Shown here: piece by piece, positions 1-7,020 of the stretch
How positions within the stretch are numbered: position 1 is the stretch's first letter
Layout: each line of letters starts with the position of its first letter
NCBI GenBank assembly: GCA_046760905.1
Contig: JBHIFB010000060.1
Span: 1-17,237 of the forward strand
Direction: 5' to 3'
Length of the DNA: 17,237 bases
Origin: JBHIFB01 sp046760905
GTDB taxonomy: Bacteria; Gemmatimonadota; CAZMKB01
Translations under genes and position numbers: made by a program
The notes under the pieces: generated by a model
Database searches by the model: none
Seen by the model: only the letters and a program-made list of their open reading frames with translations
What the model was told of the DNA's origin: nothing

Positions 1-2
1 CG

Positions 3-278
3 GGCGATCAGTTCTATATCAGCTATGAGGTGGATGAATCAGCCGGTTCCTACCTTTACCGCGACACCGTCAGTCCAATCGATCTGGGCTATTATACCGT
101 GGAATATGCCAGTTACAACAATGTAGGTTACTGCCCGAACCTGCTCAACGGCTACCTGGTGAGCCCGGTGGATGTTGAGATATGCGTTCCCGTGGGAACA
201 GTTGTTGAGCCCGAGGTCACGGATAATGCGGTCAAAAAGCCGGTACCTGCAGCCACAGATGGTTCCTTCGATCGCTGA
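3..278 (+). CDS. C-terminal fragment of an unknown protein (partial, left edge)
   Basis: The frame is open from the first bases of the window and stops with TGA at 276-278, so this is the 3' end of a longer gene. The first in-window GTG (position 30) sits inside continuous coding sequence and is probably an internal Val. The visible 92 residues are rich in Tyr, Val, Asp and Ser and have few Lys or Arg. They contain runs such as YYTVEYASYNN and NGYLVSPVDVEICV, which look like beta-strand-rich extracytoplasmic sequence. The last 25 residues are Pro/Val/Thr-rich and probably disordered. Two Cys lie in the visible part. I do not recognise the family and assign no function. A strong intrinsic terminator follows 18 nt after the stop, so this gene ends its transcription unit. 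Confidence 0.7.
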   Translation, partial: GDQFYISYEVDESAGSYLYRDTVSPIDLGYYTVEYASYNNVGYCPNLLNGYLVSPVDVEICVPVGTVVEPEVTDNAVKKPVPAATDGSFDR

Positions 279-296
279 TTAAAGAATTTCCAACAT

Positions 297-330
297 GGAG
301 GGAAGCTGAAAGGGCTTCCCTCCTTCTTAT
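297..330 (+). terminator. Rho-independent terminator after the left-edge gene
   Basis: A perfect 10-bp GC-rich stem, GGAGGGAAGC (297-306) with GCTTCCCTCC (314-323), encloses a 7-nt loop and is followed by the T-rich tract TTCTTATT. It starts 18 nt after the stop codon of the left-edge gene, in the right orientation to end its transcript. Confidence 0.88.
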
Positions 331-371
331 TCCTCTATTCGCAGATCATACCTATACCTCATCGGTTCCTA

Positions 372-400
372 TTGACAGCATTATCACAGTGCTGTATAAT
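372..400 (+). promoter_or_regulatory. Perfect-consensus sigma70 promoter with a dyad in its spacer (AEC transporter)
   Basis: TTGACA (372-377) and TATAAT (395-400) match both consensus hexamers exactly and are separated by the optimal 17 nt. The expected transcription start is near 407, giving a leader of about 100 nt before the GTG at 506. A dyad, ACAGCA-N9-TGCTGT (375-395), fills the spacer and touches both boxes, which is a classic site for a repressor or a MerR-like regulator. The boxes are seen directly; that the dyad is an operator is inference. Confidence 0.85.
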
Positions 401-447
401 GCCGTTAAAATCATAGCATTCAATATCTGAGGTCAGGGATTAACGGC
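401..447. repeat. Inverted repeat immediately downstream of the -10 box
   Basis: GCCGTTAA (401-408) and TTAACGGC (440-447) are perfect 8-bp inverted arms 31 nt apart. The left arm abuts the -10 box and covers the expected start site. It could be a second operator half-site pair, or a stem in the leader RNA of the AEC transporter gene. No T-run follows, so it is not a standard terminator. Confidence 0.45.
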
Positions 448-505
448 AGCTTAGGATTTCAAGCACGTTCTCTGATTCTGGATAAACCGGAGATTACGAG
501 CCTCA

Positions 506-1363
506 GTGGTCTGGAATACTGTACTACCGACTTTTGCGATCATCGGAGCGGGGGTTCTCTACGGTCATTTTTCAAAATCCCAAACCACCCAGATCAGCAA
601 CTACATCCTCTATCTGGCAGCACCATGCCTTATAGTAACCTCGCTCACAGGCCTGACCTTCCCACGGCGCGAGATAGCACTCCTCATCTCATCCGACCTC
701 ATCTACATCTTCCTGCCGGGACTGCTCGGCCTTCTGGTGCTTGACAGGAGAAAGGAGCGCGCTCTCTTTCTGCCGGTGATGTTCCAGAACACAGGCAATC
801 TGGGTCTACCCCTTTCGCTTCTGGCATGGGGAGAGGCCGGTATGTCGAAAGCGATCATACTCTATGCCACGACGAGCATTTCACTCTATACTTTCGGCGT
901 CTGGATCTCGGCGGGCAAAGGTGGCTGGAAGGAAGTGCTAAAGCTCCCTCTCGTATACGCTGTCTTGATAGCCATCGCGATGAACAACCTGGGATATTCG
1001 ATGCCTGCGCCTCTTTTCAGGGCCGTAGACATGATAGGAGGCACTACCATCCCGCTCCTTCTGTTCGTGCTGGGGGTCTTCCTCTCCAGGATAAGGAACG
1101 TCTCCTTCCGAGAAACTGTCAAGGGAGTGCTGTTGCGCGTGGGCTCCGGCATCGTAATAGGATTCGCTATCGTGACGGTCCTGGGTGTCGGGGGGCTCAC
1201 GAGGAACATCATACTCCTCTATTCCCTCATGCCCTCGGCGGTCATGACTACCATAATCGCGGACAAATACGGAAAAAACCCGGAGCTTGTTTCTGCAGTT
1301 GTTTTCACCGGCACAATCGTGAGCCTCATCCTTATACCGATCATGCTGAGCTATCTCGGTTGA
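506..1363 (+). CDS. AEC (auxin efflux carrier) family transporter
   Basis: An integral membrane protein of 285 residues, slightly short of the usual ~300-320 for the AEC family (Mem_trans, PF03547). Hydrophobic segments run from residue 3 to the C-terminus in the family's two-half arrangement of about ten helices. The family-typical NTGNLGLPL motif lies at residues 95-103, and the C-terminal half carries LMPSAVMTTIIADKYG followed by a final hydrophobic helix, as in other AEC members. Bacterial AEC proteins move organic acids such as malate or malonate, or other small anions; the substrate cannot be read from sequence. The GTG start has only a weak GGAG 13 nt upstream (489-492), so translation initiation may be inefficient. 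The gene stands alone behind the promoter at 372-400 and converges on the minus-strand operon, with 32 nt between the two stops. Confidence 0.9.
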   Translation: MVWNTVLPTFAIIGAGVLYGHFSKSQTTQISNYILYLAAPCLIVTSLTGLTFPRREIALLISSDLIYIFLPGLLGLLVLDRRKERALFLPVMFQNTGNLGLPLSLLAWGEAGMSKAIILYATTSISLYTFGVWISAGKGGWKEVLKLPLVYAVLIAIAMNNLGYSMPAPLFRAVDMIGGTTIPLLLFVLGVFLSRIRNVSFRETVKGVLLRVGSGIVIGFAIVTVLGVGGLTRNIILLYSLMPSAVMTTIIADKYGKNPELVSAVVFTGTIVSLILIPIMLSYLG

Positions 1364-1395
1364 TCTCCCCACAAAATCACTTGTGAGCCTATCCG

Positions 1396-4300
1396 TCACC
1401 AGCGCAAAGACTCGGCCCTCGATATTAGGCGGTCGCGGAAATCATCGCGCAGATAGTTCTCATCGCTCACGGCCGCATAAAAAGCGGCAACGAGTTCGTC
1501 GGGGCCGTATACATTATTATACACGAATGCCAGACAATACCCATCCCTGATAGACTCCGCAATGGCCTCAGGTGTGTTCTCCCTTGAAAACACTATGGTA
1601 CGAAGAGGGATCAGAAATGAGGGATAATGGATATCGGTGTCTGCAACGACCGGCGGTACATCACCATCCTCCACCCACTCGTTGTACAATGGAATCATGT
1701 TATAGGCTGTTGTGGGCAAGGCTCTTGTGTCGAAATAGCTGAGCAGAGTGCCCCGGCCAATCTCAAAAGCGTCCACTCCTATCCTGCGCCAGTCTGACAG
1801 TGGGATGTCAACCCACCGAAGCTTTGAGTCATCATGAGATCCTGCACCTCTTGCATCACTGCTGAGCCAGTCCTTCAGTGAAAAACCGTGATGTCCTGCG
1901 ATGACCACTCCTCCCGATTCTTTTATATCACTTATAATCTGCTCGGGTGATCGGTTGTGATCGATTCGGTCATCGATATTGATTCCAACAAAATGGGTGA
2001 CCCCGTTTGTGACCTCCTGATTCAGCATGAGGTTGTAGTCGATGTTACGGTCACGGAACATCGACAACACCAGCTCCGTCGAGATGACGGTGTCATGATC
2101 AGACATTCCTGCGAAATCCATGAAGTTGAGCATAGTGGCCAGGCAGGTGAAATAGGCACCCGATGGATTCGTTCCATCACCACTTGAACGGCTGTGGAAT
2201 TGCAGATCGCCCGCGTAAAGACTTCTCCGTTCGTCTCTGAATGTCTTCAGAATCGATTCGAGGGCAAACGCCAGATACTCGAGGTCGGGTGTGTGGGGTG
2301 CATTCAGCAGAATGCCTGAGTTTCCTCGCTGCCGCAGCTGTTCAAGGTGCGCCCGTGAACATGGCGCATCGAGCGGCAGCGAAGGAGGGGGCTCTTTTAC
2401 AGACAACCAGATCGTGTGGGAATCGCCTGCAATCTCATTCACACTCCCCACATCGAGCGATGCTGCCATTGTCTGTGCCACGGGAAGCGCTGGTTCCGTG
2501 GCGTAGATGTTCACGCCTGAGAAATCAAAACGGATTATTTCCCGAAGGCCGGCTATCTCAAACGGCGAGCCCATCATCGCCCTGAGGGAGTCGATATCTT
2601 CGGATGTGATTGTGTGCCGATTCAGTATCCATTCGGCAATCCGATAGGTGATTTCGGGGGTGAATCCGATTATGCGTATCGCTTCGTTGCCGACTGGCAT
2701 AACGAGTTGAAGCAGACGGCCGTCAAAGCGGACCTCAGTTGCGATACGTCCATTGAACGTTGTTAAGCGGCCCTCAATAGTCGGAGAGTCCTGATGCCCA
2801 TACTCTTTTCCGGGCTTTACGAATTCACCCTCTGTAATAAACTGTTTCGCATATACTTGAGCATCTGTCTCGCTTACGAATTCGATCACCGCACATGAAC
2901 CAATACATAACGGCCCGAGGAAAACGCCCATGCCGCTTGCCCGAAAATCAGGTTCACTTCCGAAAGCGTCCCATATAACCGGCACATACTGGTCGGCCGC
3001 CAACACCTGGCAGAGAGGTGAATCCGGGCCGATCTCATCCTGTGGACCTTCTTCGAAGGATGCAAGCAACTGCTGTTTCCATCCTTCCCATGCTGGACTA
3101 TTTATGATCTCTGTGAGATAAGATTTAATGCGTTCTGCCAGAACAGGCGATCTCGGATCATTCACGATTCCCGATTCAAGTCGACGCAATATCTCCAGTT
3201 TCTGGAGGATGTCGTAGATGTTGTGGCTTCCACCTCCGTTCTGGGCGCCCTTTCGACGATCAGGAACCGAAACCGCAGCTTTCCCGGCCTTGTGGGCCAT
3301 TTTGAACATGGCTATCGCCTCTCTCTCCTTAACAAGGGGGGTATGCGCTTCTTCCAGAAACCTGCGATGCCTGTCGAGTGTTTTTCGGAGAGCATCTTCC
3401 AGGCTCTCGAGCTCCACACGCGCTGACTCAAACGAAAACCTGTGGAAGGTGCGAGTCTCGGAAAACCTTCCCGGCAGTGAACCGCCATCCAAAGTGATTT
3501 TGAGTAGATAGTCAGCGGGATCGAGCGCTTCGATCGGCCACCGGATCCGTCTTCTTGTAACTCCGGAATCTATGCCCTCTGCTATAAGACTATCCTGCCC
3601 TACTGCACGCCCGTTTGTGTCTTCGATCGAGAGTACAACTTTGACATCTCCCACCTTTGATCTCGAAAGGAAGCCTATGTCAATAAGAAGCGGTTTGGCA
3701 TCATCATAATAATAGCGAGTCATTTCGACATATGCCTCTGGTCGATCCGGCCGCCAAGATTCGGTGTCAAAATGCAGCCTGCCGTATGTGAGATCAGAAT
3801 GGACTGCTTGAGGGGCGAGACTGCCCCAGGAGAGAAAACCACGAAACTCATGGTCTTTGAAGCTGTTTATCTGAATCGCCAGGCCGATGTCATTGAATAG
3901 AACCGGATCCAGAGGCTCGAGTAGTTCCCATGGAATGCTGGCTTCGAGTGTGTAGCCCTCGTCTCCTTCGTGCGTGACGATTTCTACCAGGCAATCGATT
4001 TCATGGAACTCTCCGAGGCATTCTCGCAATACCCGGACCGTTGGATACCCACGATTCACCCTGAACTCGATCTGCAGATCCTCTAAGCCTTTTCCCTCAC
4101 GGTAATAGTTCGAGTTTCCGAGGATATCAAATCCCAGCACGGCCAGTCGCTTGCCAACCTTGGGCTTCTTCCACAAGCGGGAGAGCGCCCCGAGCATGCT
4201 GCTGTCAAAGAATGGCACATCACTCACGACATCGAAGGCAATGTAAAGGTTATCACGGTCCCATCCCATGTAAATTTTACCGGAGAAGTTCTCTGGGCCG

Positions 4301-4650
4301 TGCCACCACCTGTTTCTGAACTGCAGTATCTGATCGGCGTAGAGAAAACCGGTGAATCGCTTCTGGAGCAGACACAACTGTTCCTTCGAATCGAGCGACA
4401 CATACTTAATCCGAGCCCAGTCAGAAAGCTCTCCATCGATATCCGGGGGACGCCTGAAGCGCAACGCGTCGTAGGTCAGGTTGGGTGAGATGCTGTGTCG
4501 ACGTTGCGTGACGAGCTCGAGAGCCGGCATCGCGGGTGAAAATGTTGGCCGGTAGTCGATCCATCGTGGTTTAAGAGCCGTTGAAGTCCTCGGGGAAAGA
4601 AGTATGATTAAAACGAAAACCGGTAGGGGCTTTAATCTGAGAGGCATCAT
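1396..4650 (-). CDS. Secreted CBM9-like/PHP-domain metallohydrolase (CehA/McbA-like)
   Basis: A 1084-residue exported protein. Residues 1-25 form a signal peptide (Arg/Lys, then VFVLIILL, then STA). Residues ~58-295 resemble a carbohydrate-binding-9-like beta sandwich (IDGELSDW at 71-78, then DNLYIAFDV and YTLEASIPWELL). A beta-rich and helical middle region of unknown fold follows. Residues ~810-1010 form a PHP metallohydrolase domain: GDLQFHS (814-820), SDHDT (850-854), NQEVTNG with Glu879, His886, AGHH (918-921) and DTDIH (Asp1006, His1008). These match the PHP metal-ligand pattern except that the first His of the usual HxH is Gln817 (CAA). PHP enzymes hydrolyse phosphoesters; the CehA branch also includes ester and carbamate hydrolases. 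The ATG overlaps the stop of the upstream gene (ATGA, 4647-4650), which fixes the start and implies translational coupling. Substrate unknown. Confidence 0.85.
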   Translation of the reverse strand: MMPLRLKPLPVFVLIILLSPRTSTALKPRWIDYRPTFSPAMPALELVTQRRHSISPNLTYDALRFRRPPDIDGELSDWARIKYVSLDSKEQLCLLQKRFTGFLYADQILQFRNRWWHGPENFSGKIYMGWDRDNLYIAFDVVSDVPFFDSSMLGALSRLWKKPKVGKRLAVLGFDILGNSNYYREGKGLEDLQIEFRVNRGYPTVRVLRECLGEFHEIDCLVEIVTHEGDEGYTLEASIPWELLEPLDPVLFNDIGLAIQINSFKDHEFRGFLSWGSLAPQAVHSDLTYGRLHFDTESWRPDRPEAYVEMTRYYYDDAKPLLIDIGFLSRSKVGDVKVVLSIEDTNGRAVGQDSLIAEGIDSGVTRRRIRWPIEALDPADYLLKITLDGGSLPGRFSETRTFHRFSFESARVELESLEDALRKTLDRHRRFLEEAHTPLVKEREAIAMFKMAHKAGKAAVSVPDRRKGAQNGGGSHNIYDILQKLEILRRLESGIVNDPRSPVLAERIKSYLTEIINSPAWEGWKQQLLASFEEGPQDEIGPDSPLCQVLAADQYVPVIWDAFGSEPDFRASGMGVFLGPLCIGSCAVIEFVSETDAQVYAKQFITEGEFVKPGKEYGHQDSPTIEGRLTTFNGRIATEVRFDGRLLQLVMPVGNEAIRIIGFTPEITYRIAEWILNRHTITSEDIDSLRAMMGSPFEIAGLREIIRFDFSGVNIYATEPALPVAQTMAASLDVGSVNEIAGDSHTIWLSVKEPPPSLPLDAPCSRAHLEQLRQRGNSGILLNAPHTPDLEYLAFALESILKTFRDERRSLYAGDLQFHSRSSGDGTNPSGAYFTCLATMLNFMDFAGMSDHDTVISTELVLSMFRDRNIDYNLMLNQEVTNGVTHFVGINIDDRIDHNRSPEQIISDIKESGGVVIAGHHGFSLKDWLSSDARGAGSHDDSKLRWVDIPLSDWRRIGVDAFEIGRGTLLSYFDTRALPTTAYNMIPLYNEWVEDGDVPPVVADTDIHYPSFLIPLRTIVFSRENTPEAIAESIRDGYCLAFVYNNVYGPDELVAAFYAAVSDENYLRDDFRDRLISRAESLRW

Positions 4651-6689
4651 TCAACGTACCCCAATGCCTTCAGATGCTCTTCCAGCATCCTGGATTCCGG
4701 CTTCTCCTTCTTTTTCGTTTTGGTTGGAGCCCTTTCTGAGATTTCCAGATATGATGCCACCTGCTGTGAAATCTCCGGGGGCGGGGGTAAAGTGTCCCTT
4801 ATCCAGCCGTTTTCCGTGCTCCGCCAACCCTCGACGAAGGCCCCATCCGAAAAATGAGCCATGCGGTTACCGAAAAGCACTCTTACCTGCCTCCAGAGCG
4901 AACTGAATACGGGTATACTGTCGCGTGATTTAACCTTATCGGCGATATCCGTCCATTGCCTTTTATAAGAAATACCGACTGGTGTTATATCTGAGGAAGT
5001 GGGTCGGGGAGATTGGGAGTGATAGAACTCAGGCCGTGAGAGATCGTGCCAGAAGGAATGGCCGGTGAAAAGGACAGAACCTTCTTCTTCCAGCGGGAAA
5101 GGATCATGCCCGTATATCATCTCGAGGATAGTATGCGGAATATCGACGAGGCTGATTCGGGGCCAGAACCTCTTGCCGCGGAGTGACTCGTCGAGGAGAC
5201 CTTCAGACCACCACAGAACCGCCGGCACATGGAGCAGGCGCTCATTCAGACTGCAGGAATGACCATACAGGCCTTCCTCTCCAAAGAGCTCACCATGATC
5301 GCTCACGAAGAGCACAAGGGCCCGGTCTAGGACACCTGCTTCCCCGAGCATGTCCATAAGACGCCGAATTTGATTATCGAGATAGCTGACTTCATCAACA
5401 TAGAGAGCTTTGAGAAGTTTCCTTTCCTGATCCGTGAACTGGGCATGTTTCTTCTCTGTCGATCTTCTTGCACGCACCACAATTCTTGTATATTTTTCTC
5501 TGAGCTCTTCCCAGCTGGTTCCCGAAAACTGGAAATGCTCCAGGCGCTTCTCACTGGTAGAAGTATATGGCCAGTGAGTTTCCATGAAGTTACCGAGCAA
5601 AAAGATCGGGTGCTCGCTGTTTATCTCAACGAAACGTTCGATCATCTTGACGACGGATACCGCATCGATTTTAGCCTGTCTTATGTTCAACTCTTGGCAC
5701 AGCCAATCGCTGACCCCCATTCTCATCGTCCATCTATACATCAGCCACATAAGTTTGTTGTTAAAAAGAACCGACTCAAGCCTGCGCGGGAGAAGTTCCA
5801 GCTCCTTCTCGGGCTCCCCCACAAAATCGAAATGCTCATCATAGCCGAAGTATCTTGATACAAAAGGATTCGCAGAGACGGCTCCCGTTACGTATCCCTT
5901 CTGCCTGAGGAGGCGCGGCAGCGACAGGAGGTCGGCCGGCAGGTCGTCTTCACGATACCGGACCCGGTGGTGCGGCGGATAGAGCCCGAACATCATGCTC
6001 GCATGGGAACCCGACGTGTATGGAACGGGAGCCCACACATCCTCGAGAACGATCCCATCGGAGGCTATTTCGGACAGTGCCGGATGAAGAAAACTCGGGT
6101 CCGAGTAAGGATCGAGAACGTCCCGGCGCATCGTGTCTAAGACGAACAGGAAGATGTTGGGAGCCTCGGCCGATTTGGAGATAACAGGCTTCTCGGGGCT
6201 CACTTTCATCTTCGAGCTGGAAGGTATGTTCTCCACCCACAATCCAATCACAATGACCAACACCAGAAAGACACCGGCCTTCGCCGTTAGCCTGGGGACT
6301 CTCCTCTCGTGCTGTGCGGCAAAGAGTATTGAAAAGAAAATGGCCGAAAGGATGATGTAGAAAAGAAGTGGGCTCAACGGGAAGCTCGTTTTAATTGCCG
6401 GGACAACGGGTACTCCCAATCCGGGTACGAGCGCATTCAGGATTTGTGGCGCCATCAGAAACACAGCGATTAGCAGATGATACAAAAGCCGGCTCCCGGG
6501 AAGGAGTGAAAGTCTGAGACGGGTGGCAAACAGTGTCGTAACCAGAGACCAGATGAGGCTCCAGAACAGAAATATGACGACAGTGAGAACAGGTACAGGG
6601 TAAATGATCAGCAGTTCATCGGAAGCAAAGAAGACGGCTTCAACGAAAAGTGAAGTAAGTACGAAGATGAAAAAGAGGAAAAACAACAA
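4647..6689 (-). CDS. Membrane-anchored alkaline-phosphatase-superfamily protein (sulfatase fold, Thr nucleophile)
   Basis: Counted from the TTG at 6689 the protein has 680 residues. Residues 1-155 hold about five membrane helices; residues ~178-560 are an extracytoplasmic sulfatase-type domain (PF00884). Visible motifs are FLFVLDTMRRD (Asp185, metal), TSGSHASM (225-232), METHWPY, VSDHGE (Asp464/His465, metal) and LYGH (His477). In true sulfatases the TSGSHAS site reads C/S-x-P-S-R. Here the nucleophile position is Thr225, so no formylglycine can form, and Pro is replaced by Gly. Thr is the nucleophile of lipoteichoic-acid synthases and phosphoethanolamine transferases, so a phosphotransferase or phosphodiesterase role on envelope polymers is as likely as sulfate release. 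The frame extends to a TTG at 6767, but that TTG is the -35 box of a promoter. The TTG at 6689 has GAGGTG 7 nt upstream. It is operonic with the PHP gene. Confidence 0.88.
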   Translation of the reverse strand: MLFFLFFIFVLTSLFVEAVFFASDELLIIYPVPVLTVVIFLFWSLIWSLVTTLFATRLRLSLLPGSRLLYHLLIAVFLMAPQILNALVPGLGVPVVPAIKTSFPLSPLLFYIILSAIFFSILFAAQHERRVPRLTAKAGVFLVLVIVIGLWVENIPSSSKMKVSPEKPVISKSAEAPNIFLFVLDTMRRDVLDPYSDPSFLHPALSEIASDGIVLEDVWAPVPYTSGSHASMMFGLYPPHHRVRYREDDLPADLLSLPRLLRQKGYVTGAVSANPFVSRYFGYDEHFDFVGEPEKELELLPRRLESVLFNNKLMWLMYRWTMRMGVSDWLCQELNIRQAKIDAVSVVKMIERFVEINSEHPIFLLGNFMETHWPYTSTSEKRLEHFQFSGTSWEELREKYTRIVVRARRSTEKKHAQFTDQERKLLKALYVDEVSYLDNQIRRLMDMLGEAGVLDRALVLFVSDHGELFGEEGLYGHSCSLNERLLHVPAVLWWSEGLLDESLRGKRFWPRISLVDIPHTILEMIYGHDPFPLEEEGSVLFTGHSFWHDLSRPEFYHSQSPRPTSSDITPVGISYKRQWTDIADKVKSRDSIPVFSSLWRQVRVLFGNRMAHFSDGAFVEGWRSTENGWIRDTLPPPPEISQQVASYLEISERAPTKTKKKEKPESRMLEEHLKALGYVE

Positions 6690-6696
6690 GCCCGAA

Positions 6697-6702
6697 CACC
6701 TC
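6697..6702 (-). promoter_or_regulatory. Ribosome binding site deciding the TTG start at 6689
   Basis: On the minus strand, GAGGTG (6702 to 6697) lies 7 nt before TTG (6689-6687). It is the only convincing Shine-Dalgarno sequence downstream of the promoter at 6739-6767, and the first membrane helix begins directly after this start. Confidence 0.6.
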
Positions 6703-6738
6703 GGTGCATAACTGGATATGCGTCTTTCTATTCGACAT

Positions 6739-6767
6739 ATCTTAGCACATACGAAATCGAATGTCAA
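6739..6767 (-). promoter_or_regulatory. Sigma70-type promoter of the minus-strand hydrolase operon
   Basis: Reading the minus strand, TTGACA (6767-6762) is followed after exactly 17 nt by TAAGAT (6744-6739), a 4/6 match to the -10 box. The expected start is near 6732, upstream of the SD at 6702. The -35 box coincides with the farthest-upstream TTG of the reading frame, which argues against that TTG as the translation start. Confidence 0.65.
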
Positions 6768-6798
6768 ATCACGTATTAATCAGGACATCACCTGGAGA

Positions 6799-6871
6799 AA
6801 TGCTCTCACGGCTCACCGGAGGCTCATGGGCCCAGAAAAATGAGTAAACTCCTCGAGAATTAAACCTTGAC
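6799..6871 (+). repeat. Intergenic repeat element, copy A
   Basis: This copy pairs with 10457-10530 at about 68% identity by hand alignment, with only a one-base length difference in total. Conserved blocks in order are AATGCTCTCrCGrCTCAC, GGCTC, CCAGAAAAA, TCCTC and TTGAC. Copy A contains a 15-codon reading frame (6800-6847) beginning MLSRLTGGS and ending QKNE. It lies between the divergent hydrolase and ABC-exporter operons. It ends in TTGACC (6867-6872), which could serve as a -35 box for the exporter, although no well-spaced -10 follows. It may be a dispersed repeat, a leader-peptide/promoter module or a coding relic. Confidence 0.6.
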
Positions 6872-6920
6872 CGATCGTGCCTGTACATATATTGATAATA
6901 CGATTCGCTCGAAGATTCAA

Positions 6921-6960
6921 TCGGGCCGTCCGATCCCTGCCGGGGTAGAGGACCGACCGA
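6921..6960 (+). other. Imperfect hairpin in the probable leader of the ABC-exporter operon
   Basis: TCGGGCCGTCC (6921-6931) and GGACCGACCGA (6950-6960) are complementary at 9 of 11 positions, and the intervening 18 nt can form a small inner CCC/GGG stem. It ends 60 nt before the exporter ATPase ATG. It has no T-run, so a regulatory leader stem or protein-binding dyad is more likely than a terminator. Confidence 0.3.
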
Positions 6961-7020
6961 AGCAAGAATCTCTACTCATAATCGATTGAAACACTTGCTT
7001 GTTCCGAGGAAACCCGGGAA

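Noticed and set aside
30..278. Complete 82-residue gene starting at GTG 30
   Set aside because: The frame is open upstream to the window edge and has no RBS before the GTG, so this is the end of a longer gene.
938..1399. Antisense frame of 153 codons opposite the AEC transporter
   Set aside because: The translation is rich in His, Asp and Arg and resembles no protein. The sense frame has the NTGNLGLPL motif and full membrane topology.
6867..6899. Promoter for the ABC exporter: TTGACC with TATATT or GATAAT
   Set aside because: The spacers would be 15 or 21 nt, both poor for sigma70. Kept only as the end block of repeat copy A.
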